DNA of 64,000 nucleotides, from assembly GCF_004118155.1 (NCBI RefSeq), contig NZ_SAIQ01000001.1:558001-622000 (forward strand). The letters are read 5' to 3'. Both the position numbers and the translations under genes were made by a program. Below are positions 50,227-59,434 of the stretch, one piece after another (positions within the stretch are counted from its first letter, which is position 1; every line of letters begins with the position of its first letter). Under the pieces are notes generated by a model. The model was not told the origin of the DNA. It saw only the letters and a program-made list of their open reading frames with translations, and made no database searches. The DNA is from Edaphocola flava (GTDB lineage: Bacteria; Bacteroidota; Bacteroidia; Chitinophagales; Chitinophagaceae).

Positions 50227-51993
50227 TTAGCTATTGAAAGGCTTTCTGGCTTTAGGGCCACGTTTATCACCGTAGTCTCCTTTTGGCTTATTGCCACCAC
50301 CATAAGAATTACCTTTGCTGTAGCCACCTTCACGACGTGCGCCGCCATAGCCACCGCCACCGGATCTGTTACCGCCACCTCCGAAAGAAGGTTTGTTATC
50401 TGCTTCTTCTACACGCACCTTACGGTTATTGTATTTACGGGAGCTGATGTTTGCAGAGATATAATCCAGTGCATCTGCAGGGATGTTAAAGAAGCTGCTC
50501 AGTTCTCTTACAGTGATCTTAGTGATCATATTACCATCAAAGTCTGTTTGATCGGTAATGAACTGAATCAGTTTTTGCGTATTCAGGCCATCTTTGGTAC
50601 CTAAGTTGATGAACAGTCTTACTGAACCATCTCTGTTAGCACTTCTTTCAGTTGATTTCTGCTCGTATCCTGAGTTTAAGTCCGGAGCATCTTCATAAGA
50701 AGCAACGGTATCTTTCAGTTGCAGCCACAGTAAACGTTGGATCAGGTCTTCTTTGTCAATACCTTCAAAGCGCTCATTGATTGCTTTGCTCATTTTTTCG
50801 CTGAAGTGAGTCTGACCTTCTGTTTCTTCAATTTTCTCCATGAAGTAGAACAGGCGTTTACGCACTACTTCATTTCCATCAGGAATATCAGATTTGTTGA
50901 ATTTCGTTTTTGAAATGCGTTCGATCTGACGGATCTTTCCGATTTCTCTTGGAGTAACGATAGACATACAGATACCAGATTTACCGGCACGGGCAGTACG
51001 ACCACTACGGTGCGTATAGCTCTCTACATCTTCCGGTAATTCGTAGTTGATTACGTGGGTAATATCGTTAACGTCAATACCACGGGCAGCTACGTCAGTT
51101 GCAACGATCGCCTGCAGCATTTTACGTTTGAAGCGATCCATTACTTTGGTACGCATTTTCTGATCCATGTCACCGTGCAGCGGGCTTACATGATATCCTT
51201 CACGCATCAGTTTTTCAGAAATATCCTGAGCATCCTGTTTGGTGCGGGTAAAGATAATACCGTAAATATCCGGTGCGAAATCCAATAAACGTTTCAGGGT
51301 ATCATAACGGTGATGAGCGCTGGTCACAAAGTACTGGTGATCGATGTTCTCATTCGTTACGTTTTCTCTTGCTACTGCAATCTCTTTAGGATTATTCATA
51401 AAACGCTTTGCAATACGTCTTACGTCATTATTCATGGTTGCAGAGAATAACCAGCAGGCTTCTTTCTTTTCTGCATTTTTCAGGATGAAATCGATATCAT
51501 CACGGAAACCCATGTTCAGCATCTCGTCTGCCTCATCCAGTACCACCGTTTTCACGTGGTCTAAATTGATCACACCGCGCTCCATCAAGTCCATCAAACG
51601 ACCTGGTGTTGCAACGATGATATGCGGACGACGTTTAATTTCTCTGATCTGTGCGCCGATCGGAGTACCACCGTAAACGGCAACAATTCCTACTCCAGAC
51701 AGAAATTTACTATATTTTACAAATTCTTCCTGAATTTGCATACACAATTCCCTTGTAGGACTCAGTACCAAAGCTTGAATTTCGCCAAGTTCCTCTTCTA
51801 TACGGTTCAGCAAAGGAAGCCCAAATGCCGCGGTTTTACCGGTACCTGTCTGTGCCAGGGCGGTAATGTCAATGTTCTCACGAACCAAAAGCGGGATGGT
51901 CTGTTCCTGAATTGGGGATGGTGTTTCAAATCCAATTGCCTTTACAGCCTGTACGAGTTCCTCTTTTAATCCGAATTGTTCGAATGTAATCAT
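50227..51993 (-). CDS. deaD: DEAD-box RNA helicase with Gly/Arg-rich tail
   Basis: An ATP-dependent RNA-unwinding protein, 588 aa. All helicase motifs are present: Q-motif FETPSPIQEQTIPLL, motif I AQTGTGKTAAF, II VVLDEADEM, III FSATM, and VI HRSGRTARAGKSG. Residues ~450-525 form a DbpA-type RNA-binding domain (VRLFINLGTKDGLNTQKLIQ). The tail is an RGG-like disordered region (GGGGNRSGGGGYGGARREGG), typical of CsdA/DeaD proteins for cold adaptation and ribosome assembly. ATG 51993 (MITFEQFG) is chosen; the earlier in-frame start at 52044 overlaps the promoter. The gene symbol is by similarity of layout. Confidence 0.92.
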   Translation of the reverse strand: MITFEQFGLKEELVQAVKAIGFETPSPIQEQTIPLLVRENIDITALAQTGTGKTAAFGLPLLNRIEEELGEIQALVLSPTRELCMQIQEEFVKYSKFLSGVGIVAVYGGTPIGAQIREIKRRPHIIVATPGRLMDLMERGVINLDHVKTVVLDEADEMLNMGFRDDIDFILKNAEKKEACWLFSATMNNDVRRIAKRFMNNPKEIAVARENVTNENIDHQYFVTSAHHRYDTLKRLLDFAPDIYGIIFTRTKQDAQDISEKLMREGYHVSPLHGDMDQKMRTKVMDRFKRKMLQAIVATDVAARGIDVNDITHVINYELPEDVESYTHRSGRTARAGKSGICMSIVTPREIGKIRQIERISKTKFNKSDIPDGNEVVRKRLFYFMEKIEETEGQTHFSEKMSKAINERFEGIDKEDLIQRLLWLQLKDTVASYEDAPDLNSGYEQKSTERSANRDGSVRLFINLGTKDGLNTQKLIQFITDQTDFDGNMITKITVRELSSFFNIPADALDYISANISSRKYNNRKVRVEEADNKPSFGGGGNRSGGGGYGGARREGGYSKGNSYGGGNKPKGDYGDKRGPKARKPFNS

Positions 51994-52015
51994 TACTATT
52001 TTTTGAAATAAGCTG

Positions 52016-52023
52016 CAAAGGTA
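52016..52023 (-). promoter_or_regulatory. -7 box of the DEAD-box helicase gene
   Basis: TACCTTTG on the minus strand, 22 nt before ATG 51993. A TTG 18 nt upstream could serve as -33 element. Confidence 0.5.
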
Positions 52024-52086
52024 CGACAATTCTGTCATACTCAATACTTTTATTATATGAGAGCTATATAATCTTTTATGTAAACC

Positions 52087-53205
52087 TCATACAAGTTCCT
52101 GGTAAACCTGCATCGTATGCCCTGCAAAATGGGCTGCTGTAAATCGTTCTGCATACCTCAGTGCTTTTACAATCTGCTCCTGCCGTTTGTCTTCTCGTGT
52201 CCATAATTGGGCAATGTGCGCAGCAAGCGCAGCATCATCAGAAGGGTGGACATACAGGCTGTCCGGGCCGCCGGCCTCTTCCAGGCAGCTGCCCGTAGCC
52301 GCGATTACCGGAACGCGACACTTTATGGCTTCCACAATAGGAATACCAAAGCCTTCAAAAATACTGGGATACACAAATATAGTTGCCAGCTGGTATATGG
52401 CAGGAAGATCGGCAAATCCTACATCAGAAAGGACTTTTACCCTGTTCTGCAAATCATGCTCCCGGATGTATGCTTCCACTTCTGTACTGTAATCCGTCTT
52501 TTTACCGACGAGTACCAGCGCAACCTCTGCGGGTAGTTGCTTTAATGCTTTTACAATCAACAATGCATTTTTGCGCGTTTCAATCGTGCCTACACTGAGC
52601 AGGAAACGCTGGGGCAGCTTATATTTTACAGCCACAGCTCTTAGCTGTTCCGGAGGTACTGACTGTTCAAAAATCTCATTGCAGGTCTGGTATATAACCC
52701 GTATTTTTTGTGCAGGTATTTTCATATACTGCACCAGGTCTCTTTTGGTTTGTTCACTGATGGCAATGATCAGATCGGCTTTATCACAGGCAGATTTGGT
52801 TTTAAACCAGTATATTTTCCGGTCCAGGGCCGGATATAATTCGGGAAAGCGCAGGAAGATAAGATCATGTATGGTCACTACATATTTTACCCCCTTAGGT
52901 GTACTGCCTGCCGGCAGCTCTGCACTGAGGCCATGGTACACCTGAATATCTTTTTTAGGTAAGGTATAAGGAATCCGGAAGCTTCTCCAGAAAGAAGATA
53001 AGAGCTTGCCGGGAGATTGTATCACCTTTACCCTAGGCATCTCAAAAGCCTGGTCAAACAGGCTTGGCCCCTCCAATAGTGGTGTGTATAACAGGTATTG
53101 ATGCTGCGGATAGTATTGATGCAAAGCCTCCACGAGGGAACGACTATAATTTCCCAGGCCGGTACGATTCTTAAAGGCTCGTTTTGCATCAAAAGCGATG
53201 TTCAT
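52087..53205 (-). CDS. Family 1/4 glycosyltransferase
   Basis: A 372-aa GT-B glycosyltransferase that moves a sugar from a nucleotide donor to a glycan or lipid. The N-terminal domain starts MNIAFDAKRAFKNRTGLGNY with the typical GxGNYxxxLxxxL glycine loop. The C-terminal donor-binding domain shows FLLSVGTIETRKNALLIVKA, and the end of the catalytic motif is in ATIFVYPSIFEGFGIPIVEA (ExFGxxxxE). ATG 53205 is used; the only upstream in-frame start is a TTG three codons before. It lies 27 nt after the hydrolase gene and shares an operon with the RluA-like gene. Confidence 0.9.
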   Translation of the reverse strand: MNIAFDAKRAFKNRTGLGNYSRSLVEALHQYYPQHQYLLYTPLLEGPSLFDQAFEMPRVKVIQSPGKLLSSFWRSFRIPYTLPKKDIQVYHGLSAELPAGSTPKGVKYVVTIHDLIFLRFPELYPALDRKIYWFKTKSACDKADLIIAISEQTKRDLVQYMKIPAQKIRVIYQTCNEIFEQSVPPEQLRAVAVKYKLPQRFLLSVGTIETRKNALLIVKALKQLPAEVALVLVGKKTDYSTEVEAYIREHDLQNRVKVLSDVGFADLPAIYQLATIFVYPSIFEGFGIPIVEAIKCRVPVIAATGSCLEEAGGPDSLYVHPSDDAALAAHIAQLWTREDKRQEQIVKALRYAERFTAAHFAGHTMQVYQELV

Positions 53206-53232
53206 ATCCTGCAAAATTAGTTCATTTTTGAT

Positions 53233-54192
53233 TTACTGTCCCGCTTCAGCAGTTAAGAAATCATGTACGTCGTCCATCCACTCGTCTTTATATCGGTTCA
53301 GATAGTTTTCATGGCCCGCAAGCGGGTATATCTTCAGCACTTTCCTTCCCTGCAGATTATGGTAAATAGCATCGATTTCCTGTCGGCTCACATACTTGTC
53401 GCTGCCTCCTGAAAGTAATAATACCGGGCACTTAATCCCCGCAGCATAATCTATAGGGCAATGCTCAAACGCATTGAACTGATTCTCTACCCCGCCCCAT
53501 AACACCAGTAAATGTGCCATAGGAAATGCAGGCACCCCCATAACATTAAATCGTGCTGACACGGTTTGCAATAAACTTCCGAAAGGACACTCTAATATTG
53601 TAGCTTGTACCGGTGCATCTGGCGTCTGGGACAAATAGCGCATGATGGATACCGCGCCCATCGAGGTCCCAAATAAGACGATGTGCCGCTCACCCATTTG
53701 CTCCAGTAGCTTTACACTTTCGGCTACCTGCTCCGCCTCTTTGTATCCGATAGTGGTCTCATTGCCTTTTGCTGCACCAGCCCCCATAAGATCGATCAGT
53801 AAAGTGCTGTAGCCCTCGTTCAGAAATGCTTCTGCCCGGTCGAGCATACCGGCTTTACTGGAGCCATACCCATGACAGATCAGTACAATTCCTTTACGGT
53901 CCGGAGCTTTGATATACCAGCCTTCTGTAGGATGGCTTCCTCCTATTTTAAGGGTAACATATGATTGCTGAGGAGTTGTAAACAGCTGTGGGCGCGGGTT
54001 ATCTGCACCGGTCAGAAGGGCCGATAATTTTTGCGAGAAAGACAGTGCATCAGGCTTTACTCTCTTCTCCGTTGTCGGTTCAAAATGGGTAAAGCGGTAT
54101 GCGTGCAAGGCCGCAACAATATTCATCAGCAGCACGATCAAGCCAATGCTCCAGAGCAGGATACGCCGTTTCTTTTCTTTACGGATATACAT
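53233..54192 (-). CDS. Membrane-anchored alpha/beta hydrolase
   Basis: A 319-aa protein with an N-terminal membrane helix (~11-30) and an alpha/beta-hydrolase domain in the periplasm or cytoplasm. The catalytic triad is readable: Ser177 in LFGTSMGAVSIM, Asp265 in SGGSDKYVS, His294 in LAGHENYL, with the oxyanion region CHGYGSSKAGML at ~107-118. Substrate unknown: esterases, lipases and dipeptidyl peptidase-like proteins share this layout. It is 7 nt after the pseudouridine synthase gene. Confidence 0.87.
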   Translation of the reverse strand: MYIRKEKKRRILLWSIGLIVLLMNIVAALHAYRFTHFEPTTEKRVKPDALSFSQKLSALLTGADNPRPQLFTTPQQSYVTLKIGGSHPTEGWYIKAPDRKGIVLICHGYGSSKAGMLDRAEAFLNEGYSTLLIDLMGAGAAKGNETTIGYKEAEQVAESVKLLEQMGERHIVLFGTSMGAVSIMRYLSQTPDAPVQATILECPFGSLLQTVSARFNVMGVPAFPMAHLLVLWGGVENQFNAFEHCPIDYAAGIKCPVLLLSGGSDKYVSRQEIDAIYHNLQGRKVLKIYPLAGHENYLNRYKDEWMDDVHDFLTAEAGQ

Positions 54193-54199
54193 AGTCTTT

Positions 54200-55897
54200 T
54201 TAAAATTCAGGGTCTACCTGGAATGAGATCATTTGTTTGGTTGCCGGGTGCTTCACCGACAGATACTCTGCATGTAAATGCAGCCTGTTTGCTTTGGTGC
54301 CGTACAGGTCATCGCCCACTATGGGCATATTCAAACCTAATGAGTGGGCCGAATGCATTCTCAGCTGATGGGTACGCCCGGTTATGGGATAGAAATACAC
54401 ACGTGTTTTATTTCCTTCTATGCCAATCACCTGCCATTTGGTTTTAGAGGGTTTGCCATACTCATAGCATACCAGCTGATGCGGACGGTTATCGAGATCT
54501 ACCCGCAGTGGCAGATCAACGAAGCCCTCTCTCTGCTCCAACACACCATCCAACAGGGCAATGTAGCGCTTCTGTATTGTTTTTTTGATAAACTGGCTCT
54601 GAATATAATGATGCGCCTCTTTGGTCTTTGCTGCAATCAGCAGACCGGATGTAGCCATATCCAGGCGATGCACCAGTAATGGGCCAGTAGCATCGGGATA
54701 TCGCTTCTGCAAAATGCTCAATACACAATCCTGTATATTGATGCCGGGCACGGACAGGAAATCTGCAGGTTTATTAACCACGATGATGTATTCATCTTCG
54801 TATACCGTTTTGATCTGGTCGCCCAGATCCTCCTGCACCAGCATAGGATTATCATCAGTTTCCATCCCCTCCATCATATGTTCCAGTATCGGCTCGCACT
54901 TGCCTTTACAGGCCGGATAGAAATAGCCGTGCTTCCTGATTTCCGAAACAGGTGATTGGCCCCACCAGAACTCGGCCATGGCCAAAGGTTTTAATCCATG
55001 CTGAAAGGCATATTGCAGCATTTTAGGCGTGGCACATTCGCCAGCGCCTGCCGGTGGATTTTCAAAAATCTGCGGATCAAAAATGGTCCTTACATTTTTA
55101 TATGTTCCGTATTGGTTTATAAAGTTGTATTGCTGAAAAAGCCATTCCTGGAGATGGGCAGACTGTTGTTTGCGCAATTCTTTCAGCCGGTCTATTTCCT
55201 GTTGGAATCCGGCAATGGTTTGTGCCAATGCATCGGCCTGCTGGCGGCGCTGCTGCGTAAAATAGCGCAGATATGCACTATCTGTTACACTTTCTTTGGC
55301 CAGGGCCTCACAATACAATTCATATTCAGCTGCATCCAATATGGTCTTTTGTTCATTTCTCCTGGTTTTACGTAGTGCTTTCTTTTCGCGCAATTGCTCT
55401 TTTAGCTGAGCGATATCTGCAGCCACTGCAGATTCTTCAATCGCGGCAGTTGCAAGTGCAGCAGTATATTCCGGTGCTGCTTCCAGTGCTGCTATTTGCA
55501 GGGTTACCTGGTGTATCTCCTGCTCTCCTGTTCTGAAAACGCCGCCTTCTCTGAGCATATCAAATACCGGCGGCACAAAGCGGCCAATCGTATTAGAGTT
55601 GGCCAGCTTACCGGAAAAAGCGGTCAGGTACCCTACCCTGCCGTCCTGGGTCTGTACCAGCAATACGCCAAACATCTTACCGATAACCAGACCGGCTTGC
55701 CCTTCCTGTAATCCGAAGTTATGCTCCCACTCCTGCTGCGACAGGAGGTATTGCTGCAATGCAGCTACCGCTTCCAGACATAATGGATGCGGCTCGTAAT
55801 AAAACGGGAAGGTAAACCGCTCCGGCAATTCTGATGGAGCGATATCCCGCTGGAAAGGAATAAAACAGGCTGGCACTTCCGGCACACTAATCGACAT
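54200..55897 (-). CDS. RluA-family pseudouridine synthase with long N-terminal extension
   Basis: Converts uridine to pseudouridine in RNA. The C-terminal ~225 residues hold the catalytic domain with Asp413 in LLVHRLDMATSGLLIAAKT, plus YIIVVNKPADFLSVPG before it and the binding-site YPITGRTHQLRMHSAHSL after it. The first ~340 residues are an extra region with two long coiled-coil segments (~160-205 and ~215-270) and a conserved Trp/Cys-rich end (FWWGQSPVSEIRKHGYFYPA). This extended form (565 aa) is seen in some RluA-family proteins but is longer than RluA itself (about 220 aa). First gene of an operon with a hydrolase and a glycosyltransferase. Confidence 0.9.
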   Translation of the reverse strand: MSISVPEVPACFIPFQRDIAPSELPERFTFPFYYEPHPLCLEAVAALQQYLLSQQEWEHNFGLQEGQAGLVIGKMFGVLLVQTQDGRVGYLTAFSGKLANSNTIGRFVPPVFDMLREGGVFRTGEQEIHQVTLQIAALEAAPEYTAALATAAIEESAVAADIAQLKEQLREKKALRKTRRNEQKTILDAAEYELYCEALAKESVTDSAYLRYFTQQRRQQADALAQTIAGFQQEIDRLKELRKQQSAHLQEWLFQQYNFINQYGTYKNVRTIFDPQIFENPPAGAGECATPKMLQYAFQHGLKPLAMAEFWWGQSPVSEIRKHGYFYPACKGKCEPILEHMMEGMETDDNPMLVQEDLGDQIKTVYEDEYIIVVNKPADFLSVPGINIQDCVLSILQKRYPDATGPLLVHRLDMATSGLLIAAKTKEAHHYIQSQFIKKTIQKRYIALLDGVLEQREGFVDLPLRVDLDNRPHQLVCYEYGKPSKTKWQVIGIEGNKTRVYFYPITGRTHQLRMHSAHSLGLNMPIVGDDLYGTKANRLHLHAEYLSVKHPATKQMISFQVDPEF

Positions 55898-56023
55898 ATA
55901 CTATTCTCTGGATTTGAATCTGCAAAATTAAAACAAAAATAGAGTTACGATAAAATAACATTAAAACTTATTGCATATTACTTTAAACATGAGTACATTA
56001 GTAGCAATAAACAACCTCTAATT

Positions 56024-59000
56024 ATGCACCATTATTACTCGTCCGTTTGTGCCGGGCTTTTATGCCTCGGCCTTCTTTCTGCTCCTGCATATGCGAGAAT
56101 ACAGAAATTTCACGCTGATCCGATATCTGACCAGATCAGCGCTCCTATAACCAAAGAATTGAGTTCCTACCGCATCTTTAGTCAGGATCGATCGGCGATT
56201 CTATCTTTTATACATAATATACGCGGTCGGTACAATGACCCTGCTTTCAGTACAACTATTACCATTCCCATGCTGGATGGTAAGGAGGAAGATTTTGTCA
56301 TCAGCAGCAGTAATATACTCCCGGAATCTTTCCTGGCAGCTAATCCTGACATCCTTGCGTTTAAAGGAGTCTCGGCTGATGGCAAAAAATCGCTACGCCT
56401 CACCCTAAGCCCAATGGGTATGATGGGGACGATCCGTATAGCGGGGATGGAAGGCGCCATCTATCTCGCACCGGTCGATCTGCAACAGCCCGACAACCTG
56501 ATTATTTATTCCGCAAAGGATATGCAGCAACATGTAGCGGCAGCCAAATGCGGCACAGACGGTAGTCTGTATAGTTCAGAACCGGACCTGCATTTAATGA
56601 CGGCATACCTGGGCTCTTCGCAGATGCGCAATTACCGTCTTGCAGTCGCGGCATCGGGAGAATATACAACCTGGGCCACAGGTCAGGCAGCAGCGCTGGC
56701 CCTGATTACGACTTCTGTAAATAATATCAGTGCAATTTATGAAAGAGACGCCAGCATACATTTCACCCTGGTGACCAACAACTCTGTCATATACCCAGAT
56801 GCGACTATCGATCCTTATACAACTGTTAGTTTTCCTTCCGGCACAACCCTGACGGAAAACAATACTGCACTGAATACCAATATAACCAGTGCAAACTATG
56901 ATGTCGGCATTTTATTTGGTTACGGATGGTCCGGCGGACTGGCGCAATTAAGTTCTACCTGTGGCTCCAGCAAAGGACGTGGTGCAGGGGGGCTGAGCAG
57001 TAGCTTCAGTACCGGCTCTTCCGGTCCGGTGTTTGACAATATGATTGCACATGAGATTGGACACCAGTTTTCTGCACAGCACACCATGGCCTCCAACAAC
57101 GGTGGCTGTAGCGGCAATACCAATCCTGCCACAGGCTGGGAGCCAGGTGGTGGCTCTACGATCATGGCTTATGCAGGTACCTGTACCGGCAATTCATACC
57201 AGAACAACTCTGATGACTATTTTCACGGGGGCAGCCTCGGGCAGATTGCTACCTTTATCACTTCTGGTGCCGGTGCAGGATGTGCGACCCTTAGCAGTAG
57301 CGGCAACACGACACCTATCAGCAACGTGACATCGGCCAGCTATTCCATTCCTAACGGCACACCGTTTAAACTTACACTGAATACGACTGATGCCAATGCC
57401 GCAGATGTATTGTCCTATACCTGGGAGCAGATAGATGCTATCGGCGGTGCTGGCACTTCCAGCGCTCCAAGTGCAACGGCGACCTCCGGTCCACAGTTCA
57501 GATCGTTCCCTCCGGGTACCAGTGCGACCAGATACTTACCGAGCCTTTCGGTATTGTTAGGTAATGCGTCGGGCACATACGAAGTGCTGCCTACTGTAGC
57601 CAGGATTATGAACTTCCGTGGCACGGCAAGAGACAACCATTCCGGCGGCGGTGCTGCTGCTTATGCAGATGTAGCGGTTACTACACTGGCTTGTGGTCCG
57701 TTTTCATTTACCAACCTGAACACCACTACTTCTCTGGTGGCTAATGGTTCGAATACCGTTACCCTTAACTGGAATACGGCTACGGCCTGTGCTGCAATGC
57801 CCAATATCAAAATCTCTTTTTCTACAGACGGGGGCCAGACTTTCCCGTATACAATCCTGGCCAGCACACCTAATGACGGTACCGAAACCATTACGGTACC
57901 CAACCTGCCTACCTGTTCCGGTCGCTTTATGATTGAATCAATCGGGAACATTTATTTCAATATCAATGCAGCAGACATCAGCATCAGTTCTGGTTGCTTA
58001 GTCAACGGCACACAATTTACACCAGCTACTGCGCTAAGTGCTCCAGTGGGAGATGCCTCATTAAATATGAGCCTGGCACCTGCTTATGGTACAACGATTA
58101 GCTCCCCGATTACCGGAGCAATAACCAGTTCTTCTACTGCGGGTAATTTATCGTTCTACAATCCTAATACACCTGCCTGTCAAGGACCTAGTAACAGCAA
58201 CCGTTATAATCTCATTGAGTTCTATCCATCGGTTTCCGGAACCTATACATTTAACCGAACCACTTCCGGAAGTATTGTAGTAAACTTATATGAAGGCGCT
58301 TATAACAGCGCCAGTGTTTGTGACAACTTCCTGGCCTCATCGGCCAATATGAACGCGACAAACGATGGGGTGATCATTGGCACATCTACCAGTGCCAGCC
58401 TGTGTGCGAATCAAAAATATGTATTGCAGGTATCGACGTTCAGCAATTCGGTTTCTTTACCAAACAACTTCAGCATTAACGTGGTAACACCTGGTGGCGG
58501 CAGTATCAGCACCGGTATCGCTAACCCTGCGGGTACCAATTATATGTATGTTATGGTCAACAATACTACCGGCAATATCGTACAGATCGCTACTACCGCA
58601 AATATGACCAATACGGGCAATTTCCCGATCGGCAATTATACTGTGTATGGCTTATCTTCGACCAGCACTGCTGCTGCATTAAATACTACTTATGCCGGCA
58701 CTTCATTTAACAGCTTTAATACTGCTTTACTGAATCAGACAGGTATCTGCGGACAGGTATCTGCTAATGCGAGAACCATAGCCGTAACGGCTCCGTTGCC
58801 GGTAACATTATTAAGCTTTAAAGCCAGCAAAACAACTGCAGGTGATGCATTACTGGACTGGAAAGTAAAAGAAGACGCTATGACTGCCGGTTATACTATT
58901 GAACGCAGCCTGGACGGACAATACTTTACGCAGATCGGAACTGTCAGCGCTAAAGGAGATCTGCAAGTTGCAGAACAGGTGTATCAATATACTGACAAGC

Positions 59001-59356
59001 AATTTGCCTCTTTGAACGGGAAAGTATACTACCGTTTACGTGTAGCTAATAAAGATCAGAGTCTGCAATATTCTGACATTGCGATGCTGCAGAATGGCGA
59101 GGCGAGCAACAATATCAGCGTGTTCCCTAACCCGGTTAATCATGATCTGTTTGTGCATTTCAACAACGATCCGGCTGCTACTTACCACATCAGTATTACA
59201 GATGTTTTAGGTAAAACGGTATGGCAACAAGACTACCAGAAACTGAGTGGTGCCAGCCGATTGAGCATACCAGTATCATCTTATGCATCTGGTATGTATT
59301 ATATCAGTATTACGGATGGCACAGATATCAGTACGCACAAGTTCATTAAAAAATAG
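56024..59356 (+). CDS. T9SS-exported zinc metallopeptidase (reprolysin-like)
   Basis: A 1110-aa secreted protease. A signal peptide (~1-24) and a propeptide-like region (~25-190) precede the metzincin-type catalytic domain (~200-425). The zinc site is IAHEIGHQFSAQH with ligands His343, His347 and His353 and catalytic Glu344. A distal Met-turn candidate is STIMAYAGTC. Then come PKD/fibronectin-like and Ser/Thr-rich segments and a pre-peptidase-like beta domain (~690-850). A T9SS type A tail begins at ISVFPNPVNHDLF and ends ISTHKFIKK. It likely digests protein outside the cell or on its surface. Single gene, ending in a shared terminator. Confidence 0.9.
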   Translation: MHHYYSSVCAGLLCLGLLSAPAYARIQKFHADPISDQISAPITKELSSYRIFSQDRSAILSFIHNIRGRYNDPAFSTTITIPMLDGKEEDFVISSSNILPESFLAANPDILAFKGVSADGKKSLRLTLSPMGMMGTIRIAGMEGAIYLAPVDLQQPDNLIIYSAKDMQQHVAAAKCGTDGSLYSSEPDLHLMTAYLGSSQMRNYRLAVAASGEYTTWATGQAAALALITTSVNNISAIYERDASIHFTLVTNNSVIYPDATIDPYTTVSFPSGTTLTENNTALNTNITSANYDVGILFGYGWSGGLAQLSSTCGSSKGRGAGGLSSSFSTGSSGPVFDNMIAHEIGHQFSAQHTMASNNGGCSGNTNPATGWEPGGGSTIMAYAGTCTGNSYQNNSDDYFHGGSLGQIATFITSGAGAGCATLSSSGNTTPISNVTSASYSIPNGTPFKLTLNTTDANAADVLSYTWEQIDAIGGAGTSSAPSATATSGPQFRSFPPGTSATRYLPSLSVLLGNASGTYEVLPTVARIMNFRGTARDNHSGGGAAAYADVAVTTLACGPFSFTNLNTTTSLVANGSNTVTLNWNTATACAAMPNIKISFSTDGGQTFPYTILASTPNDGTETITVPNLPTCSGRFMIESIGNIYFNINAADISISSGCLVNGTQFTPATALSAPVGDASLNMSLAPAYGTTISSPITGAITSSSTAGNLSFYNPNTPACQGPSNSNRYNLIEFYPSVSGTYTFNRTTSGSIVVNLYEGAYNSASVCDNFLASSANMNATNDGVIIGTSTSASLCANQKYVLQVSTFSNSVSLPNNFSINVVTPGGGSISTGIANPAGTNYMYVMVNNTTGNIVQIATTANMTNTGNFPIGNYTVYGLSSTSTAAALNTTYAGTSFNSFNTALLNQTGICGQVSANARTIAVTAPLPVTLLSFKASKTTAGDALLDWKVKEDAMTAGYTIERSLDGQYFTQIGTVSAKGDLQVAEQVYQYTDKQFASLNGKVYYRLRVANKDQSLQYSDIAMLQNGEASNNISVFPNPVNHDLFVHFNNDPAATYHISITDVLGKTVWQQDYQKLSGASRLSIPVSSYASGMYYISITDGTDISTHKFIKK

Positions 59357-59379
59357 ACGGCTTATTTTTCAACAATAAC

Positions 59380-59407
59380 AAAGGGATGCTTAGACAAGCA
59401 TCCCTTT
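59380..59407. terminator. Bidirectional terminator
   Basis: A 12-bp stem AAAGGGATGCTT / AAGCATCCCTTT with an AGAC loop, between the convergent peptidase and clpB genes. Confidence 0.9.
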
Positions 59408-59434
59408 TTACGTTAACAACAAATAAATCGAATT